DNA of 36,503 nucleotides from Opitutia bacterium UBA3151 (GCA_002364975.1 DEYT01000036.1:1-36503), one strand, 5' to 3'. Numbered from the stretch's first letter, positions 22,506 to 31,879 are shown. Translations and numbers: made by a program. Notes: generated from the letters alone by a model not told the origin.

Positions 22506-23831
22506 GTGAATGGTTTGAGAAAGGGGAATTCAAGAAAAAGAGCAAGTGTTAGGGCTTTGGGTTGTCGCCTCAATCAGTACGAATCCTCAAGCATGGAAAA
22601 TAGACTCAAAAATAAAGGCTATGAATTGGTACCCTTTGGAGAGAAAGCTGAACTTGGAGTGATCAATACCTGTACAGTTACTAATGAAGCGGACGGGAAA
22701 TCAAGAAGTGTAATTCGTAAATTTGTAAGAACTAATCCAGAGGCAGTGACTATTGTTGTGGGTTGTTATTCTCAGGTTTCAGCCAATGAAATCGCAATGA
22801 TTGAAGGCGTGGATTATGTCATCGGTAACCATGACAAAATTAATTTCCTTGATTATATTACTGAAGAAAAGCCAGTGGATCCAGTAATTGTTCGTGATCG
22901 AATAAGTAGGGAAGATTTTTCGATCGGATTTGTGGGGGACACCAATTATCTCCAGAGAGCAAATTTGAAAATACAAGATGGTTGTGATTTTATGTGCACA
23001 TTTTGTATCATTCCCTTTGCCCGAGGGCGAGCCCGATCGAGGGACTGGAATGATTTAATGACCGAAGCGAAACTCATGCTTAAAAAGGGAGTCTCTGAGG
23101 TTGTATTAACTGGAGTTAATTTAGGCACCTATAAGTCGGAAAAGAAAGAGTTTCTTGAACTGATACACGCCTTGTCTAAGCTAAATGGATTAAAAAGATT
23201 GAGAATAAGTAGTATCGAACCAACTACAATCCCTGAGGAAATCTTTGGGCTTATGGCAGATCCAAGTCATTGCTTGATGCCATATTTACATGTCCCTTTG
23301 CAATCCGGTTGTGATTCTATTTTAAAAAAGATGAGGAGAAAATACAGCCTATCTGATATGAACCAATTTTTTGAGCGTGCATCCAACAAGATTCCTAATC
23401 TTTGTCTCGGTACCGACATAATGGTTGGATTTCCAGGAGAATCTGGAAAAGATTTTGAAAAAACCTGTGAAACCTTTATGGAATTTCCCTTTAACTATTG
23501 TCATGTTTTTACTTTTTCTGAAAGGGATGGAACACCTGCTGCAAAGATGGATGACCAAGTAACAATGAACGAGAGACGACAGCGGAGTGCTTACCTGCGC
23601 AGGTTATCAGCATCAAAAAGAATGGCTTTTCACGAAAGTCAAGTGGGGAGAGAATTGCGGGTTTTGATTGAGAACCCCAAGAATCAGCAATTTTCTGGAT
23701 ATTCGGATAATTATGTAAAAATTATTTTGAGTGAGGGATTTGAGGAATTTTCGAATAAAATTTCAAGAGTTAAAATATTGGAAGCAAGACCGGAATATGT
23801 GGTTGGTCAGTGGGTTAAATTCGAAAATTAA
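22506..23831 (+). CDS. mtaB: tRNA (t6A37) methylthiotransferase, MiaB/MtaB family
   Basis: This 441-residue protein has the three-part MiaB layout. The N-terminal MTTase domain holds three cluster cysteines: ALGCRLNQYES, INTCTVTNEAD and VVGCYSQVSA. The radical-SAM domain has CDFMCTFCIIPFARGRARSRD (CxxxCxxC) and VVLTGVNLGTY. The C-terminal TRAM-like part reads LRVLIENPKNQQFSGYSDNYV. MtaB adds a methylthio group to t6A at position 37 of certain tRNAs. The ALGCRLNQYES start and the GVNLG motif favour MtaB over MiaB or RimO. GTG at 22506 is the likely start; TTG at 22515 is possible. It is a housekeeping gene that marks the end of the polysaccharide region on the plus strand. Confidence 0.9.
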   Translation: MNGLRKGNSRKRASVRALGCRLNQYESSSMENRLKNKGYELVPFGEKAELGVINTCTVTNEADGKSRSVIRKFVRTNPEAVTIVVGCYSQVSANEIAMIEGVDYVIGNHDKINFLDYITEEKPVDPVIVRDRISREDFSIGFVGDTNYLQRANLKIQDGCDFMCTFCIIPFARGRARSRDWNDLMTEAKLMLKKGVSEVVLTGVNLGTYKSEKKEFLELIHALSKLNGLKRLRISSIEPTTIPEEIFGLMADPSHCLMPYLHVPLQSGCDSILKKMRRKYSLSDMNQFFERASNKIPNLCLGTDIMVGFPGESGKDFEKTCETFMEFPFNYCHVFTFSERDGTPAAKMDDQVTMNERRQRSAYLRRLSASKRMAFHESQVGRELRVLIENPKNQQFSGYSDNYVKIILSEGFEEFSNKISRVKILEARPEYVVGQWVKFEN

Positions 23832-23886
23832 TTGTTAAATTTCCAATAGTCTTGCTTTTGACTTCTATAAAAAGAATAACTAATTG

Positions 23887-24756
23887 ATGCCGAAAATTTT
23901 ATTATGTGACGGGCATAATCTTGCCTTTCGTGCCTTTTATGGAATCCGAGAGCTCAACCGGTCCGATGGTTTTCCCACTAATATGATTCATGGTTGGTTA
24001 AAAACTCTGTGGCGTCTAGAAGATGAAATTTTTCCGGATGAAGTGTATGTTTTCTTTGATAAAGGGGGGTGCCCCCGCCGTGAAAAAATACTTCCCGAAT
24101 ACAAAGCAAATCGTGGTTCCCCTCCCGAAGGTTTCTCCGAACAACTCGAATGGGTTAAAAAATTAACAGAGGCGCTTGGTTATTTTAGTTTTGAGATGGA
24201 AGGACTGGAAGCTGATGATTTGATTGCTTCTGCCGTACGCCAGAAAAAGTCACCAAGTCGGGATCTTATCATCGTCAGTGCAGATAAAGACTTAGCACAA
24301 CTTGTTGACTCTGGTGTTCAACAATTACTTCCTCCTCCTACCTCTAACCCCAAACTTGGTTGGCGGACTCTTGATCCCTCTTCGGTGAAAGAGAAGTTTG
24401 GCGTGCCTCCAAATGGGATTTTGGATTACTTATCAATTATTGGAGATCAGTCCGATAATATTCCCGGGATTTCTGGAGTCGGCCCAAAGACTGCAGTTAA
24501 ATGGCTCACTGAGTACAAGAACCTTGAGAATTTAATTCAAAACGCTGGAAGAGTGACACCAAAAAGATTTTGTAGTGCTATCTATGAGAATCGAGAACGA
24601 CTGATGATGAATCGTGAACTTATTCGCTTGGAAGAAGAAATTGAATTTGAAATCCCTGAGCCTAGGCAAAAAGACCTTCAAATTTTGAAAGAAATTTTGG
24701 TAGAAATGGAAATGAGCAAATCTTGGGATGAAGCTCAAAGACGCTACATAAAATAA
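23887..24756 (+). CDS. Stand-alone 5'-3' exonuclease (Pol I N-terminal domain-like)
   Basis: This 289-residue protein matches the 5' nuclease domain of DNA polymerase I, with no polymerase part. Metal-binding acidic motifs are present: LLCDGHNLAFRAFYG, VYVFFDKG, KILPEYKANR, EMEGLEADDLIA, IIVSADKDLAQLV and IIGDQSDNIPGISGVGPKTA. The last is the helix-hairpin-helix DNA-binding element. It would act on 5' flaps and nicks, for example in Okazaki-fragment processing. Unlike ExoIX/XNI of E. coli, all of the usual acidic residues seem to be present. ATG at 23887 follows an in-frame TTG. It lies 55 nt after mtaB. Confidence 0.88.
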   Translation: MPKILLCDGHNLAFRAFYGIRELNRSDGFPTNMIHGWLKTLWRLEDEIFPDEVYVFFDKGGCPRREKILPEYKANRGSPPEGFSEQLEWVKKLTEALGYFSFEMEGLEADDLIASAVRQKKSPSRDLIIVSADKDLAQLVDSGVQQLLPPPTSNPKLGWRTLDPSSVKEKFGVPPNGILDYLSIIGDQSDNIPGISGVGPKTAVKWLTEYKNLENLIQNAGRVTPKRFCSAIYENRERLMMNRELIRLEEEIEFEIPEPRQKDLQILKEILVEMEMSKSWDEAQRRYIK

Positions 24757-24817
24757 TTCTAAGCTCAAATTTGTTTGCTTCTGAGCAAAATTAGAGGCAT
24801 AATTAAACGCTTTTTTT

Positions 24818-25693
24818 ATGACAGCTTTATTAAACTTTGGTCTGCCAAAAGGCAGTTTAGAAGATTCTACAATTAAATTATTTCGAAGAGCAGGATTTTC
24901 AGTCACCAAGAGTTCGCGTTCCTACAAACCATGCTGGGATGATGTCGAATTGGATGGTAGGTTTGTACGAGCTCAAGAAATGAGCAGGTATGTAGAGGAT
25001 GGGTTTTTTGATTGTGGACTTACGGGCAGAGATTGGGTGCAAGAAAATGGCTCTGATGTGGAAATTGTCAGTGATTTAGTCTACAGTCGTGCATCCAACC
25101 GAATTTCAAAATGGGTCCTCGCTGTACCTGAGCATTCTGAGATCCGAGAGGTTGATGATCTTGAAGGAAAGTCAATCGCTACCGAGCTCGTTGGAGTTAC
25201 TCAAAAGTACCTTGAGAACCACAATGTAAATGCGGAAATTGAATTTTCTTGGGGTGCGACCGAAGTAAAAGTACCAGAACTTGTTGATGCCATCGTAGAT
25301 CTCACAGAAACAGGCAGTTCTTTGCGGGCAAACAATTTAAGAGTCATTGATGTTATCATGGAGACAAACACCGTTTTGATTGCGAATAAAGAAAGCTGGG
25401 CGAATGAGCCTAAACGATCCAAAATAGAAAATATATCACTTATGCTAGAGGCTGCCTTGCATGCTGATACCAAAGTTGGGCTGAAGTTAAATATTGAAAA
25501 ATCCAAACTTAACGAAGCCATTTCCAAAATGCCTGCATTGCGAACACCTACGGTATCTCCTTTGACAGATAGTTCCTGGGTTGCTTTAGAAACCGTTATT
25601 GAGAAGAAGGTTTCACGGGAATTGATCCCCACGCTTAAGAGAATGGGGGCTGAAGGAATTGTAGAATACCCTCTCAATAAGATTGTGCCTTGA
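24818..25693 (+). CDS. hisG: ATP phosphoribosyltransferase, long form
   Basis: This enzyme carries out the first step of histidine synthesis, joining ATP and PRPP. At 291 residues it is the long form with a C-terminal ACT-like regulatory domain (after about residue 215: LKLNIEKSKLNEAISKMPALRTPTVSPL), which does not need HisZ. The catalytic part has FGLPKGSLEDSTIKLF, GFFDCGLTGRDW and the PRPP loop region DLTETGSSLRANNLRVID. It starts at ATG 24818 after a 61-bp gap. No other his genes are next to it. Feedback inhibition by histidine is expected of the family. Confidence 0.94.
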   Translation: MTALLNFGLPKGSLEDSTIKLFRRAGFSVTKSSRSYKPCWDDVELDGRFVRAQEMSRYVEDGFFDCGLTGRDWVQENGSDVEIVSDLVYSRASNRISKWVLAVPEHSEIREVDDLEGKSIATELVGVTQKYLENHNVNAEIEFSWGATEVKVPELVDAIVDLTETGSSLRANNLRVIDVIMETNTVLIANKESWANEPKRSKIENISLMLEAALHADTKVGLKLNIEKSKLNEAISKMPALRTPTVSPLTDSSWVALETVIEKKVSRELIPTLKRMGAEGIVEYPLNKIVP

Positions 25694-25864
25694 TTACTTT
25701 TTCATCTTTTTAACCAATAGTTTATTGTTGCAGAAATAAAAATTTAGATCATAAATTCCAATAGCTCATTATTATTAACTAACCTAAACCCTCAACCCAT
25801 CCGATTAGGCTGTTCGTTTTTCTTACGATCCTAAACCGTTGGCTATACAAACAAAAAAACAAGC
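25694..25864 (+). promoter_or_regulatory. Leader and promoter region of rpsA
   Basis: These 171 bp contain no gene. An 8-nt direct repeat CCTAAACC occurs at 25783-25790 and 25830-25837. S1 synthesis is autoregulated through its leader in E. coli; whether these repeats take part here is unknown. Confidence 0.3.
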
Positions 25865-27535
25865 ATGAGTGCTGTTATGGAAGAATTGCTCGCAGAGAGC
25901 AAAATTGAATTATTAAAAGAAGGTTCCGTTATTAGCGGTACCATTATGGAAATACGTCCGACTGAGGTCGTGATAGATTTCGGTGGTAAAGCCGAGGGTA
26001 CAATTCCCGCTCACGAGTTTTTGGACCTTGGTGAGCTTGAGATAGGCTCTGATTTAGAAGTATTTCTCGAGCGTCTTGAAGACCGGGACGGCAACCCTCA
26101 ATTATCTTTTGACAAAGCAGAGCAAAAGAAAAATTGGGAGAAGATAGTGAACACCTGCGAAGAAGGTTCTGTTATAACAGGTCGGGTTCGTAGTAAGGTT
26201 AAGGGTGGTTTGGTCGTTAATATTGGAGTGGATGCCTTCCTTCCATCTTCACAGGTAGATATCCAAGCTCCCAAGAATTTGGACCAATTTGTTGGTCAGA
26301 CTTTCGATTTCAAAGTTGTTAAAATTAACCGTGAAAGAAAAAACATCGTCGTTTCTCGAAGGGAACTCATTGAAGAAAGAAGGCAAGATAAGAAGCGCGA
26401 AATCTTATCAAAAATCAAGCCTGGAGAAACTCGGCGCGGTATGGTTAAGAACATCACAGACTATGGTGCTTTTATTGACTTGGATGGATTAGATGGTTTG
26501 CTGCACATCACCGATATGAGTTGGGGTCGAGTTTCTCACCCTAGCGAAATGGTAAAGACTGGAGAAGAAATTACAGTCTGCATCATTGATATAGATCAAA
26601 ACCGAGAGCGTGTATCGTTAGGACTTAAACAGCTTTCCTCGAATCCATGGGATGAAATTGAGCGTAAATTCCCAATTAATGCCAAGGTTCGTGGAAAAGT
26701 CGTAAATCTTGTACCTTACGGTGCATTTATCGAATTGGAAGAAGGAGTTGAGGGACTTGTTCATGTTACTGAAATGTCGTGGACCAAGCGAATCACCAAA
26801 CCGAGCGAGGTATTGAGTGTTGGTGATGAGGTTGATGCGGTTGTCTTGGGAATTCAGAAAGATGACCAGAAAATCTCGCTCGGATTAAGACAATTGGATG
26901 TCAATCCTTGGGATATGGCTACCCACAATTATCCCCCAGGTGCTCGAGTACGTGGAAAGATTCGAAACCTTACCTCCTACGGAGCATTTGTTGAGCTTGA
27001 AGAAGGCATCGATGGCATGGTCCATGTGTCCGATATGAGCTGGACACGTAAGATTAACAACCCGAGCGAAATGGTTAAGAAGGGCGACGAAGTAGACGCC
27101 ATTGTCATTGAAGTCGATATTGACAGTCAGCGTATAAGCTTGGGTATGAAACAGCTTACTCAAGATCCATGGGAAGATATCGATAGAATTTACAAAATGG
27201 GTGAAGTAATTAAAGGCAAAGTTGCCAGAGTCGCTGGATACGGTGCATTTATCGAGCTTGAAAATGAAATAGATGGCCTTGTTCATATCAGTCAAGTGAG
27301 CGAAGAAAGAATCGAAAAGATTAAGGACTACCTCAACGAAGGAGATGAGGTTTCTGCTCGAGTCATTAAAATCGATAAAGAGGAGAGAAGGATCGGACTC
27401 AGTATAAAGGCCGCAAATTACGATGAAGATGCTTTGGCTAAGGAAGTTGCAGCATACGATGAGGTGGGCGAAGATCTGACAACCTCACTGGGTGATTTAC
27501 TTGACGAAGCCACAGCATCGGATTCTGAGGAATAA
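25865..27535 (+). CDS. rpsA: 30S ribosomal protein S1, six S1 domains
   Basis: This 556-residue protein has six S1 (OB-fold) RNA-binding repeats. The first two are divergent and ribosome-binding (GSVISGTIMEIRPTEVVIDF; GSVITGRVRSKVKGGLVVNI). Four typical ones follow with YGAFIxL motifs (GMVKNITDYGAFIDLDGLDG, GKVVNLVPYGAFIELEEGVEG, GKIRNLTSYGAFVELEEGIDG and GKVARVAGYGAFIELENEIDG). The count and length match E. coli S1. S1 binds mRNA leaders on the 30S subunit. A full-length S1 is relevant here because it aids initiation on messages with weak Shine-Dalgarno sequences, common in this window. It starts at ATG 25865. Confidence 0.96.
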   Translation: MSAVMEELLAESKIELLKEGSVISGTIMEIRPTEVVIDFGGKAEGTIPAHEFLDLGELEIGSDLEVFLERLEDRDGNPQLSFDKAEQKKNWEKIVNTCEEGSVITGRVRSKVKGGLVVNIGVDAFLPSSQVDIQAPKNLDQFVGQTFDFKVVKINRERKNIVVSRRELIEERRQDKKREILSKIKPGETRRGMVKNITDYGAFIDLDGLDGLLHITDMSWGRVSHPSEMVKTGEEITVCIIDIDQNRERVSLGLKQLSSNPWDEIERKFPINAKVRGKVVNLVPYGAFIELEEGVEGLVHVTEMSWTKRITKPSEVLSVGDEVDAVVLGIQKDDQKISLGLRQLDVNPWDMATHNYPPGARVRGKIRNLTSYGAFVELEEGIDGMVHVSDMSWTRKINNPSEMVKKGDEVDAIVIEVDIDSQRISLGMKQLTQDPWEDIDRIYKMGEVIKGKVARVAGYGAFIELENEIDGLVHISQVSEERIEKIKDYLNEGDEVSARVIKIDKEERRIGLSIKAANYDEDALAKEVAAYDEVGEDLTTSLGDLLDEATASDSEE

Positions 27536-27562
27536 AACTTAAATATCTTAGCTGTGAACTTT

Positions 27563-27589
27563 CTTCTTGCACCAGCATGAAGTGTTTTT
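27563..27589 (+). terminator. Intrinsic terminator of rpsA
   Basis: CTTC-T-TGC pairs with GCA-T-GAAG around an ACCA tetraloop with one T-T mismatch (27563-27582), and TGTTTTT follows. It lies 27 nt after the rpsA stop, in the gap between convergent genes, and could act for rpsA only, given the T-run orientation. Confidence 0.5.
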
Positions 27590-27591
27590 GA

Positions 27592-28494
27592 TTAGGATTT
27601 GTTCAAGATTCCCTGAAGGAACTTAGCCCTTTCGAGTATCATCTCATCATGCTTTACTTCTTCTGCCGTTCTTTGTTTTTCCAGTTTTGCCATGCTCTTC
27701 CTGAGCTCTCTCAAAGCATGTTCTTGAAGCTGCCTAACCCGCTCCCGGGTAACTCCGATTTTATCTCCAACTTCTTCAAGAGTTAAAGGGTCCAAACCTT
27801 CGAGTCCAAACCTGAGTCGAATAATATCGGCTTCTCTGGGCTCCAATTGGTTAAGGACTTTGCTAATGTCTCCTATGAGACTTTTGGATTGTAAGTTTTC
27901 AAGAGGGGATACCGCTTGGTCATCAGGCACGATTTCGCCTAATGTTGAACCTTCCTCTTCACCTAAAGGAGAATCAAGTGAGGCGGGTTTTTGGCTTACG
28001 GATTTTAGAAGTGTAATACGATTAACAGGAAGGTTCATCTCAGAAGCCAATTCATCGTCTGTTGGATCTCTGCCAAGTCGCTCTGTCAAGGCAGTGGTTG
28101 TCCTCCTGATCTGAGTAACCCGGTCAACCATATGAATAGGAAGTCGAATCGTTTTACTTTGGTTGGCTAAAGCTCTTTTAATCGACTGTTTGATCCACCA
28201 TGATGCATAGGTACTAAGCTTTCCTCCTTTATTAGGGTCAAAACGCTCAACTGCCTTCATCAGACCGATATTACCTTCATTAATCAAGTCAAGGAGGGAA
28301 AGGCCTAAATTGGAATATTCATTAGCAATTTTTACAACTAGCCTAAGGTTAGCTGTAATCATCTTTTCACGAGCTTCGTCACTGCCTTTCTTGATTTCCG
28401 CAGCTAAATCGATTTCGTCTTGAACCGTTATTAATGGAATTTGTGAAATCTGTTGAAGATAGATTTGGAGAGATTCTTGCTCGGTATTTTGCAT
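27592..28494 (-). CDS. Sigma-70 family RNA polymerase sigma factor (RpoD/RpoS-like)
   Basis: This protein of 300 residues from ATG at 28494 has conserved regions 1.2 (SLQIYLQQISQIPLITVQDEIDLA) and 2 (ANLRLVVKIANEYSNLGLSLLDLINEGNIGLMKAVERFD and STYASWWIKQSIKRALANQ, which covers promoter melting and -10 recognition). Regions 3 and 4 follow (LEEVGDKIGVTRERVRQLQEHALRELRK, the -35 recognising helix-turn-helix). It lacks region 1.1 and the nonconserved spacer, so it is either a compact primary sigma or a group 2 (RpoS-like) factor; the sequence alone does not decide. An in-frame TTG at 28509 is an alternative start. GGA lies just before the ATG. It is convergent with rpsA and follows trpE by 24 nt, so possibly in one transcript. 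Confidence 0.92.
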   Translation of the reverse strand: MQNTEQESLQIYLQQISQIPLITVQDEIDLAAEIKKGSDEAREKMITANLRLVVKIANEYSNLGLSLLDLINEGNIGLMKAVERFDPNKGGKLSTYASWWIKQSIKRALANQSKTIRLPIHMVDRVTQIRRTTTALTERLGRDPTDDELASEMNLPVNRITLLKSVSQKPASLDSPLGEEEGSTLGEIVPDDQAVSPLENLQSKSLIGDISKVLNQLEPREADIIRLRFGLEGLDPLTLEEVGDKIGVTRERVRQLQEHALRELRKSMAKLEKQRTAEEVKHDEMILERAKFLQGILNKS

Positions 28495-28518
28495 ATTTTC
28501 CAAAAACAAAAGACGGAC

Positions 28519-30003
28519 TTAATGAATATTTTCGGCCATGATTATAGCTTTTAGCATGCCTTTGGCTTTGTTTAAAGTTTCTTCGTATTCCAACTCGGGA
28601 ATCGAATCAGCGACGATTCCTGCTCCTGCTTGCATATGGATTTGATTTCCCTTGATCATAGCCGTACGGATTGCAATGCAGGAATCATGATTACCATCGT
28701 ATCCAAAATAACCAAGAGCACCTGCATATGCGTTTCTTTGAAGATTTTCAAATTCGGAAATAATTTGCATAGCTCTCACTTTGGGTGCTCCACTAACTGT
28801 CCCTGCGGGAAAAGTGGCTCGCATTAAATCAAAGGCACTGCGATCGTCTTCCAACTTCCCAATAACTTGGGAAACGATGTGCATTACATGGGAGTATCGT
28901 TCGATAGTCATGAATTCAGCAGCCTTCACCGTTCCAGGTTTACAAACTCTGCCAATGTCGTTACGGGCTAAATCAACTAGCATCAAATGCTCAGCTTTTT
29001 CTTTTTCATCTGCTAAAAGATCATTTTCAAACTCCAGATCCTCTTCTTCATTTGAACCGCGTGGTCTTGTTCCAGCAATTGGGCGAATTAATACCTCGTC
29101 TCCATCAAGACGCACATGTACTTCTGGAGAAGCCCCTACAATAGCGAAATCATCTCCTTCCAAAAGAAACATGTAAGGTGAGGGATTAATCGCCCTTATT
29201 GAACGATACAAATTGATTGCATCTCCCTGGAAGGCTTGGGTGAAACGTTGCGATATTACGGCTTGGATGATGTCTCCAGCACGAATGAATTCCTTTGTTT
29301 CCTCCACCAAACGCATGTATTCTTCTTTGGTGAAATTACCTTGAATAGGAGAAGGATTTTTAATATCTCTTAATTGAGTGGGAAATAATGAATGTGGTCT
29401 CTTTAAAGATTGGAAAATTTTCTCAATTCTAGAACAGGCCTTGGTATACTCATCATCGGGATCTTTTTTAGTCTCAATGTTTGAGCATATGGTAAGGGTT
29501 TGGCAGGCATGATCAAAAATCAGAACCGTGTCAGCAATCATAAAGAATAATAGGGGAAGACCAAGTTCATCCTCATCTGGTATTGGAATAGAGCTTTCAA
29601 CACGATTCGCATATTCATATGACAAATATCCGACCGCACCACCGGAAAACCTTTGAGAAAGTTCGAGTCCATGGTAACGAAGGTTGGCCATTTCATCTTC
29701 GACTAATTCCAAGGGATCCTTGGGGGTCGGAATTACCGTAATGTCACGACCATGGACAAAGATCGTGGTTTCAGTGTGTCCAGCAGAAATGATTTTTCGG
29801 GGATTGCATCCGACGAACGAATATCTACTTACTTGTTCTCCACCCACTACTGATTCGAAAAGAAAAGCGGGCTTTTCTTGCGAAAGTTTTGAGTAAGCGG
29901 ATAGGGGAGTTTCCGAGTCAGTGGTGAATTTTGCACTTATGGCGACAATATCAAAATCTTGAGCGATTTTTGAAAATTCATCTCTTGAAGGTGAAAAGTT
30001 CAT
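28519..30003 (-). CDS. trpE: Anthranilate synthase component I
   Basis: This 494-residue enzyme makes anthranilate from chorismate with the glutaminase TrpG, which is not in the window. The N-terminal part carries PAFLFESVVGGEQVSRYSFVG, including the tryptophan-binding region (LLES-type motif). The chorismate-binding half has GGAVGYLSYEYANRVE, FTKEEYMRLVEETKEFIRAGDI, IRPIAGTRPRG, LMLVDLARNDIGRV, ATFPAGTVSGAPKVRAMQII and QAGAGIVADS. These are strict TrpE/PabB motifs. The feedback-type N-terminus and the SGAP-type motif favour TrpE over PabB. It starts at ATG 30003, divergent from glgC. No leader peptide with tandem Trp codons was found between them. Confidence 0.93.
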   Translation of the reverse strand: MNFSPSRDEFSKIAQDFDIVAISAKFTTDSETPLSAYSKLSQEKPAFLFESVVGGEQVSRYSFVGCNPRKIISAGHTETTIFVHGRDITVIPTPKDPLELVEDEMANLRYHGLELSQRFSGGAVGYLSYEYANRVESSIPIPDEDELGLPLLFFMIADTVLIFDHACQTLTICSNIETKKDPDDEYTKACSRIEKIFQSLKRPHSLFPTQLRDIKNPSPIQGNFTKEEYMRLVEETKEFIRAGDIIQAVISQRFTQAFQGDAINLYRSIRAINPSPYMFLLEGDDFAIVGASPEVHVRLDGDEVLIRPIAGTRPRGSNEEEDLEFENDLLADEKEKAEHLMLVDLARNDIGRVCKPGTVKAAEFMTIERYSHVMHIVSQVIGKLEDDRSAFDLMRATFPAGTVSGAPKVRAMQIISEFENLQRNAYAGALGYFGYDGNHDSCIAIRTAMIKGNQIHMQAGAGIVADSIPELEYEETLNKAKGMLKAIIMAENIH

Positions 30004-30162
30004 TTTTTTGGGACATCCATGGTATGTTTGTACGGATTTAGTAATCGTTAGGTTACAAAATTTATAAAAAGAATGTTGCTATTTGCTATTGCACAAGACT
30101 GGGTGAATAAAAGAACACATATAAGGAAAACGGAAAAATCTTGCCCGCGAGCAAGAATAATC

Positions 30163-30170
30163 GAGAGGAA
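30163..30170 (+). promoter_or_regulatory. Strong ribosome-binding site of glgC that fixes its start
   Basis: GAGAGGAA lies 3 nt before the ATG at 30174. It is the best Shine-Dalgarno match seen in the window, and it shows that the ATG, not the upstream in-frame TTG at 30141, is the start. Confidence 0.7.
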
Positions 30171-30173
30171 ATA

Positions 30174-31445
30174 ATGAAAAGAAATGTACATTGCGTAATT
30201 ATGGGAGGGGGAAGAGGAACCAGACTTTATCCATTAACTAAGTTGAGATGTAAACCAGCCGTGCCGATTGCAGGAAAATACCGCCTCGTCGACATCCCAA
30301 TAAGCAATTGTATCAATTCTGGTTTTAATCGCATTTATCTTTTGAGCCAATTCAATACTGCTTCCCTTCACCGCCATGTGCAGGATGCTTACAGGTTTGA
30401 TCGCTTTGGTCGAGGATTCGTGGAAATCCTGTCTGCAGAACAGACCGAAGACGGAGATGATTGGTATCAGGGTACTGCAGATGCAGTACGAAGGAATTTG
30501 ATTCATTTTCATGCCCATCCCGAAGATGTGTTCGTAATTCTTTCTGGTGATCAATTATACAGAATGGATTTTTCTGAAATGGTGAACGCGCATATTGATT
30601 GTGGAGCCGAGGTCACAGTTGCTGCTAAGCCAGTTCCTCTAAGTGAGGCATCTGGTCTTGGTTTGCTTAGAATTGGGAATGAAAACCGCATCATTGACTT
30701 TGTTGAGAAACCAACAGATCCTGAGGTAATCTCCCGTTTAGTCCCAAGTGATCTAAAAGGAAATGCTGAAGTGGAAGATCGCTGCCTTGCATCTATGGGT
30801 ATTTATGTCTTCAAGGCATGTGCCATGATGGATGCTCTCGAAGGAAATGCAACTGATTTTGGAAAGGAAATTATTCCTTCTTTAGTAAGTTCTAAAAACC
30901 TGAAATGCCATGTATTTGACGATTATTGGGAGGATATCGGGACAGTCAGAGCTTTTTTTGAAGCCAACTTGCAGTTGACCGACGACAAACCTTTGTTTGA
31001 CTTTTACGACGAAAAACTTCCAATATACAATTACCCGGATATTTTACCTACGGCAAAACTTGTTGAATGCTCTCTAAAAAATACCACGGTTGCAAGTGGT
31101 TGTAGAATAGGGAATTCATCTTTTGAGCGTTGCATGCTCGGCATAAGATCCGAAGTCGGAGATAACTGCCATTTTTCAAATGTTGTGATGATGGGAGCTG
31201 ATTATCAAGATTATGATGATGGGTCTAATGACCAACAAATTTCAATTGGAGTAGGGGATGGATCAAGGATTCAAGATGCGATCATTGATAAGAATGCCCG
31301 AATTGGTGAAAATGTTCGGTTGAGCCCTAAGGGAGTTCAGGAAGGCTGGGCAGATGAAAGACAAAATATTTATGCTCGAGATGGAGTTTTGGTCATCGTG
31401 AAGAATGCATTTGTCGAGTCCGGAACGAAAATAGGTAAAATATAA
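30174..31445 (+). CDS. glgC: Glucose-1-phosphate adenylyltransferase
   Basis: This 423-residue ADP-glucose pyrophosphorylase is the committed step of glycogen synthesis. The nucleotide-binding N-terminus is CVIMGGGRGTRLYPLTKLRCKPAVPIAGKYRLVDIPISN. QGTADAVRRNL and VFVILSGDQLYRMDF hold the catalytic site, and IDFVEKPTDPEV the glucose-1-phosphate site. The C-terminal left-handed beta-helix includes GCRIGNSSFERCMLGIRSEVG and AIIDKNARIGENVRL. The start and length match cyanobacterial/plant-type and bacterial GlgC. Upstream is a divergent gap to trpE, with an excellent RBS. The downstream gcvH is 50 bp away on the same strand. Confidence 0.95.
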   Translation: MKRNVHCVIMGGGRGTRLYPLTKLRCKPAVPIAGKYRLVDIPISNCINSGFNRIYLLSQFNTASLHRHVQDAYRFDRFGRGFVEILSAEQTEDGDDWYQGTADAVRRNLIHFHAHPEDVFVILSGDQLYRMDFSEMVNAHIDCGAEVTVAAKPVPLSEASGLGLLRIGNENRIIDFVEKPTDPEVISRLVPSDLKGNAEVEDRCLASMGIYVFKACAMMDALEGNATDFGKEIIPSLVSSKNLKCHVFDDYWEDIGTVRAFFEANLQLTDDKPLFDFYDEKLPIYNYPDILPTAKLVECSLKNTTVASGCRIGNSSFERCMLGIRSEVGDNCHFSNVVMMGADYQDYDDGSNDQQISIGVGDGSRIQDAIIDKNARIGENVRLSPKGVQEGWADERQNIYARDGVLVIVKNAFVESGTKIGKI

Positions 31446-31495
31446 TCAGAATTTGCCTTGCTCCGCTTGTTGGAGGCAAGTAAAGAGTCTTAGTC

Positions 31496-31879
31496 ATGAC
31501 AGATTTTCCAGAAAATTTAAAATATACCAAAGACCACGAATGGCTTAAAAAACTGGATGACGGGAATTTTCTCGTAGGTATTACTCATCATGCCCAAGAT
31601 AGTCTGGGAGATGTTACCTTTGTTGAACTACCAGAAATTGGCTCCTCATTTATGGAAAATGATGTCTTTGGTGTCGTCGAATCGGTAAAAGCGGCTTCAG
31701 ATCTATTTATGCCGATTGAGGGGGAAGTAGTTGAGTGCAATGAGGAACTTAACGATTCCCCGGAAAAGGTTAATCAAGATCCTTACGGCGATGGATGGAT
31801 GATTAAAATTTCAAGCAAGAATATTTCAGATATGGATAAACTAATGGACTCTCAAACCTATCAGTCTGAAGTTGGCTAG
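31496..31879 (+). CDS. gcvH: Glycine cleavage system H protein
   Basis: This 127-residue lipoyl carrier has the family signature EWLKKLDDGNFLVGITHHAQDSLGDVTFVELP and the lipoyl lysine K65 within VVESVKAASDLFMPIEGEVV. The H protein shuttles the aminomethyl group between the P, T and L proteins. No other glycine-cleavage genes are in the window. ATG at 31496 gives a full-length protein. It lies between glgC and the large surface-protein gene and is not functionally linked to either. Confidence 0.96.
   Translation: MTDFPENLKYTKDHEWLKKLDDGNFLVGITHHAQDSLGDVTFVELPEIGSSFMENDVFGVVESVKAASDLFMPIEGEVVECNEELNDSPEKVNQDPYGDGWMIKISSKNISDMDKLMDSQTYQSEVG

Noticed and set aside
25201..25677. Minus-strand 158-codon frame over hisG
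   Set aside because: It is antisense to a clear HisG coding sequence and shows no motifs of its own.
30004..30140. Possible trp attenuator or leader peptide upstream of trpE
   Set aside because: No short frame with consecutive Trp codons and no terminator/antiterminator pair was seen.
31453..31479. TTGCCT / AGGCAA inverted repeat between glgC and gcvH
   Set aside because: The arms are short, the loop is 15 nt and no U-tract follows. Neither terminator nor riboswitch (including a glycine riboswitch) can be supported.
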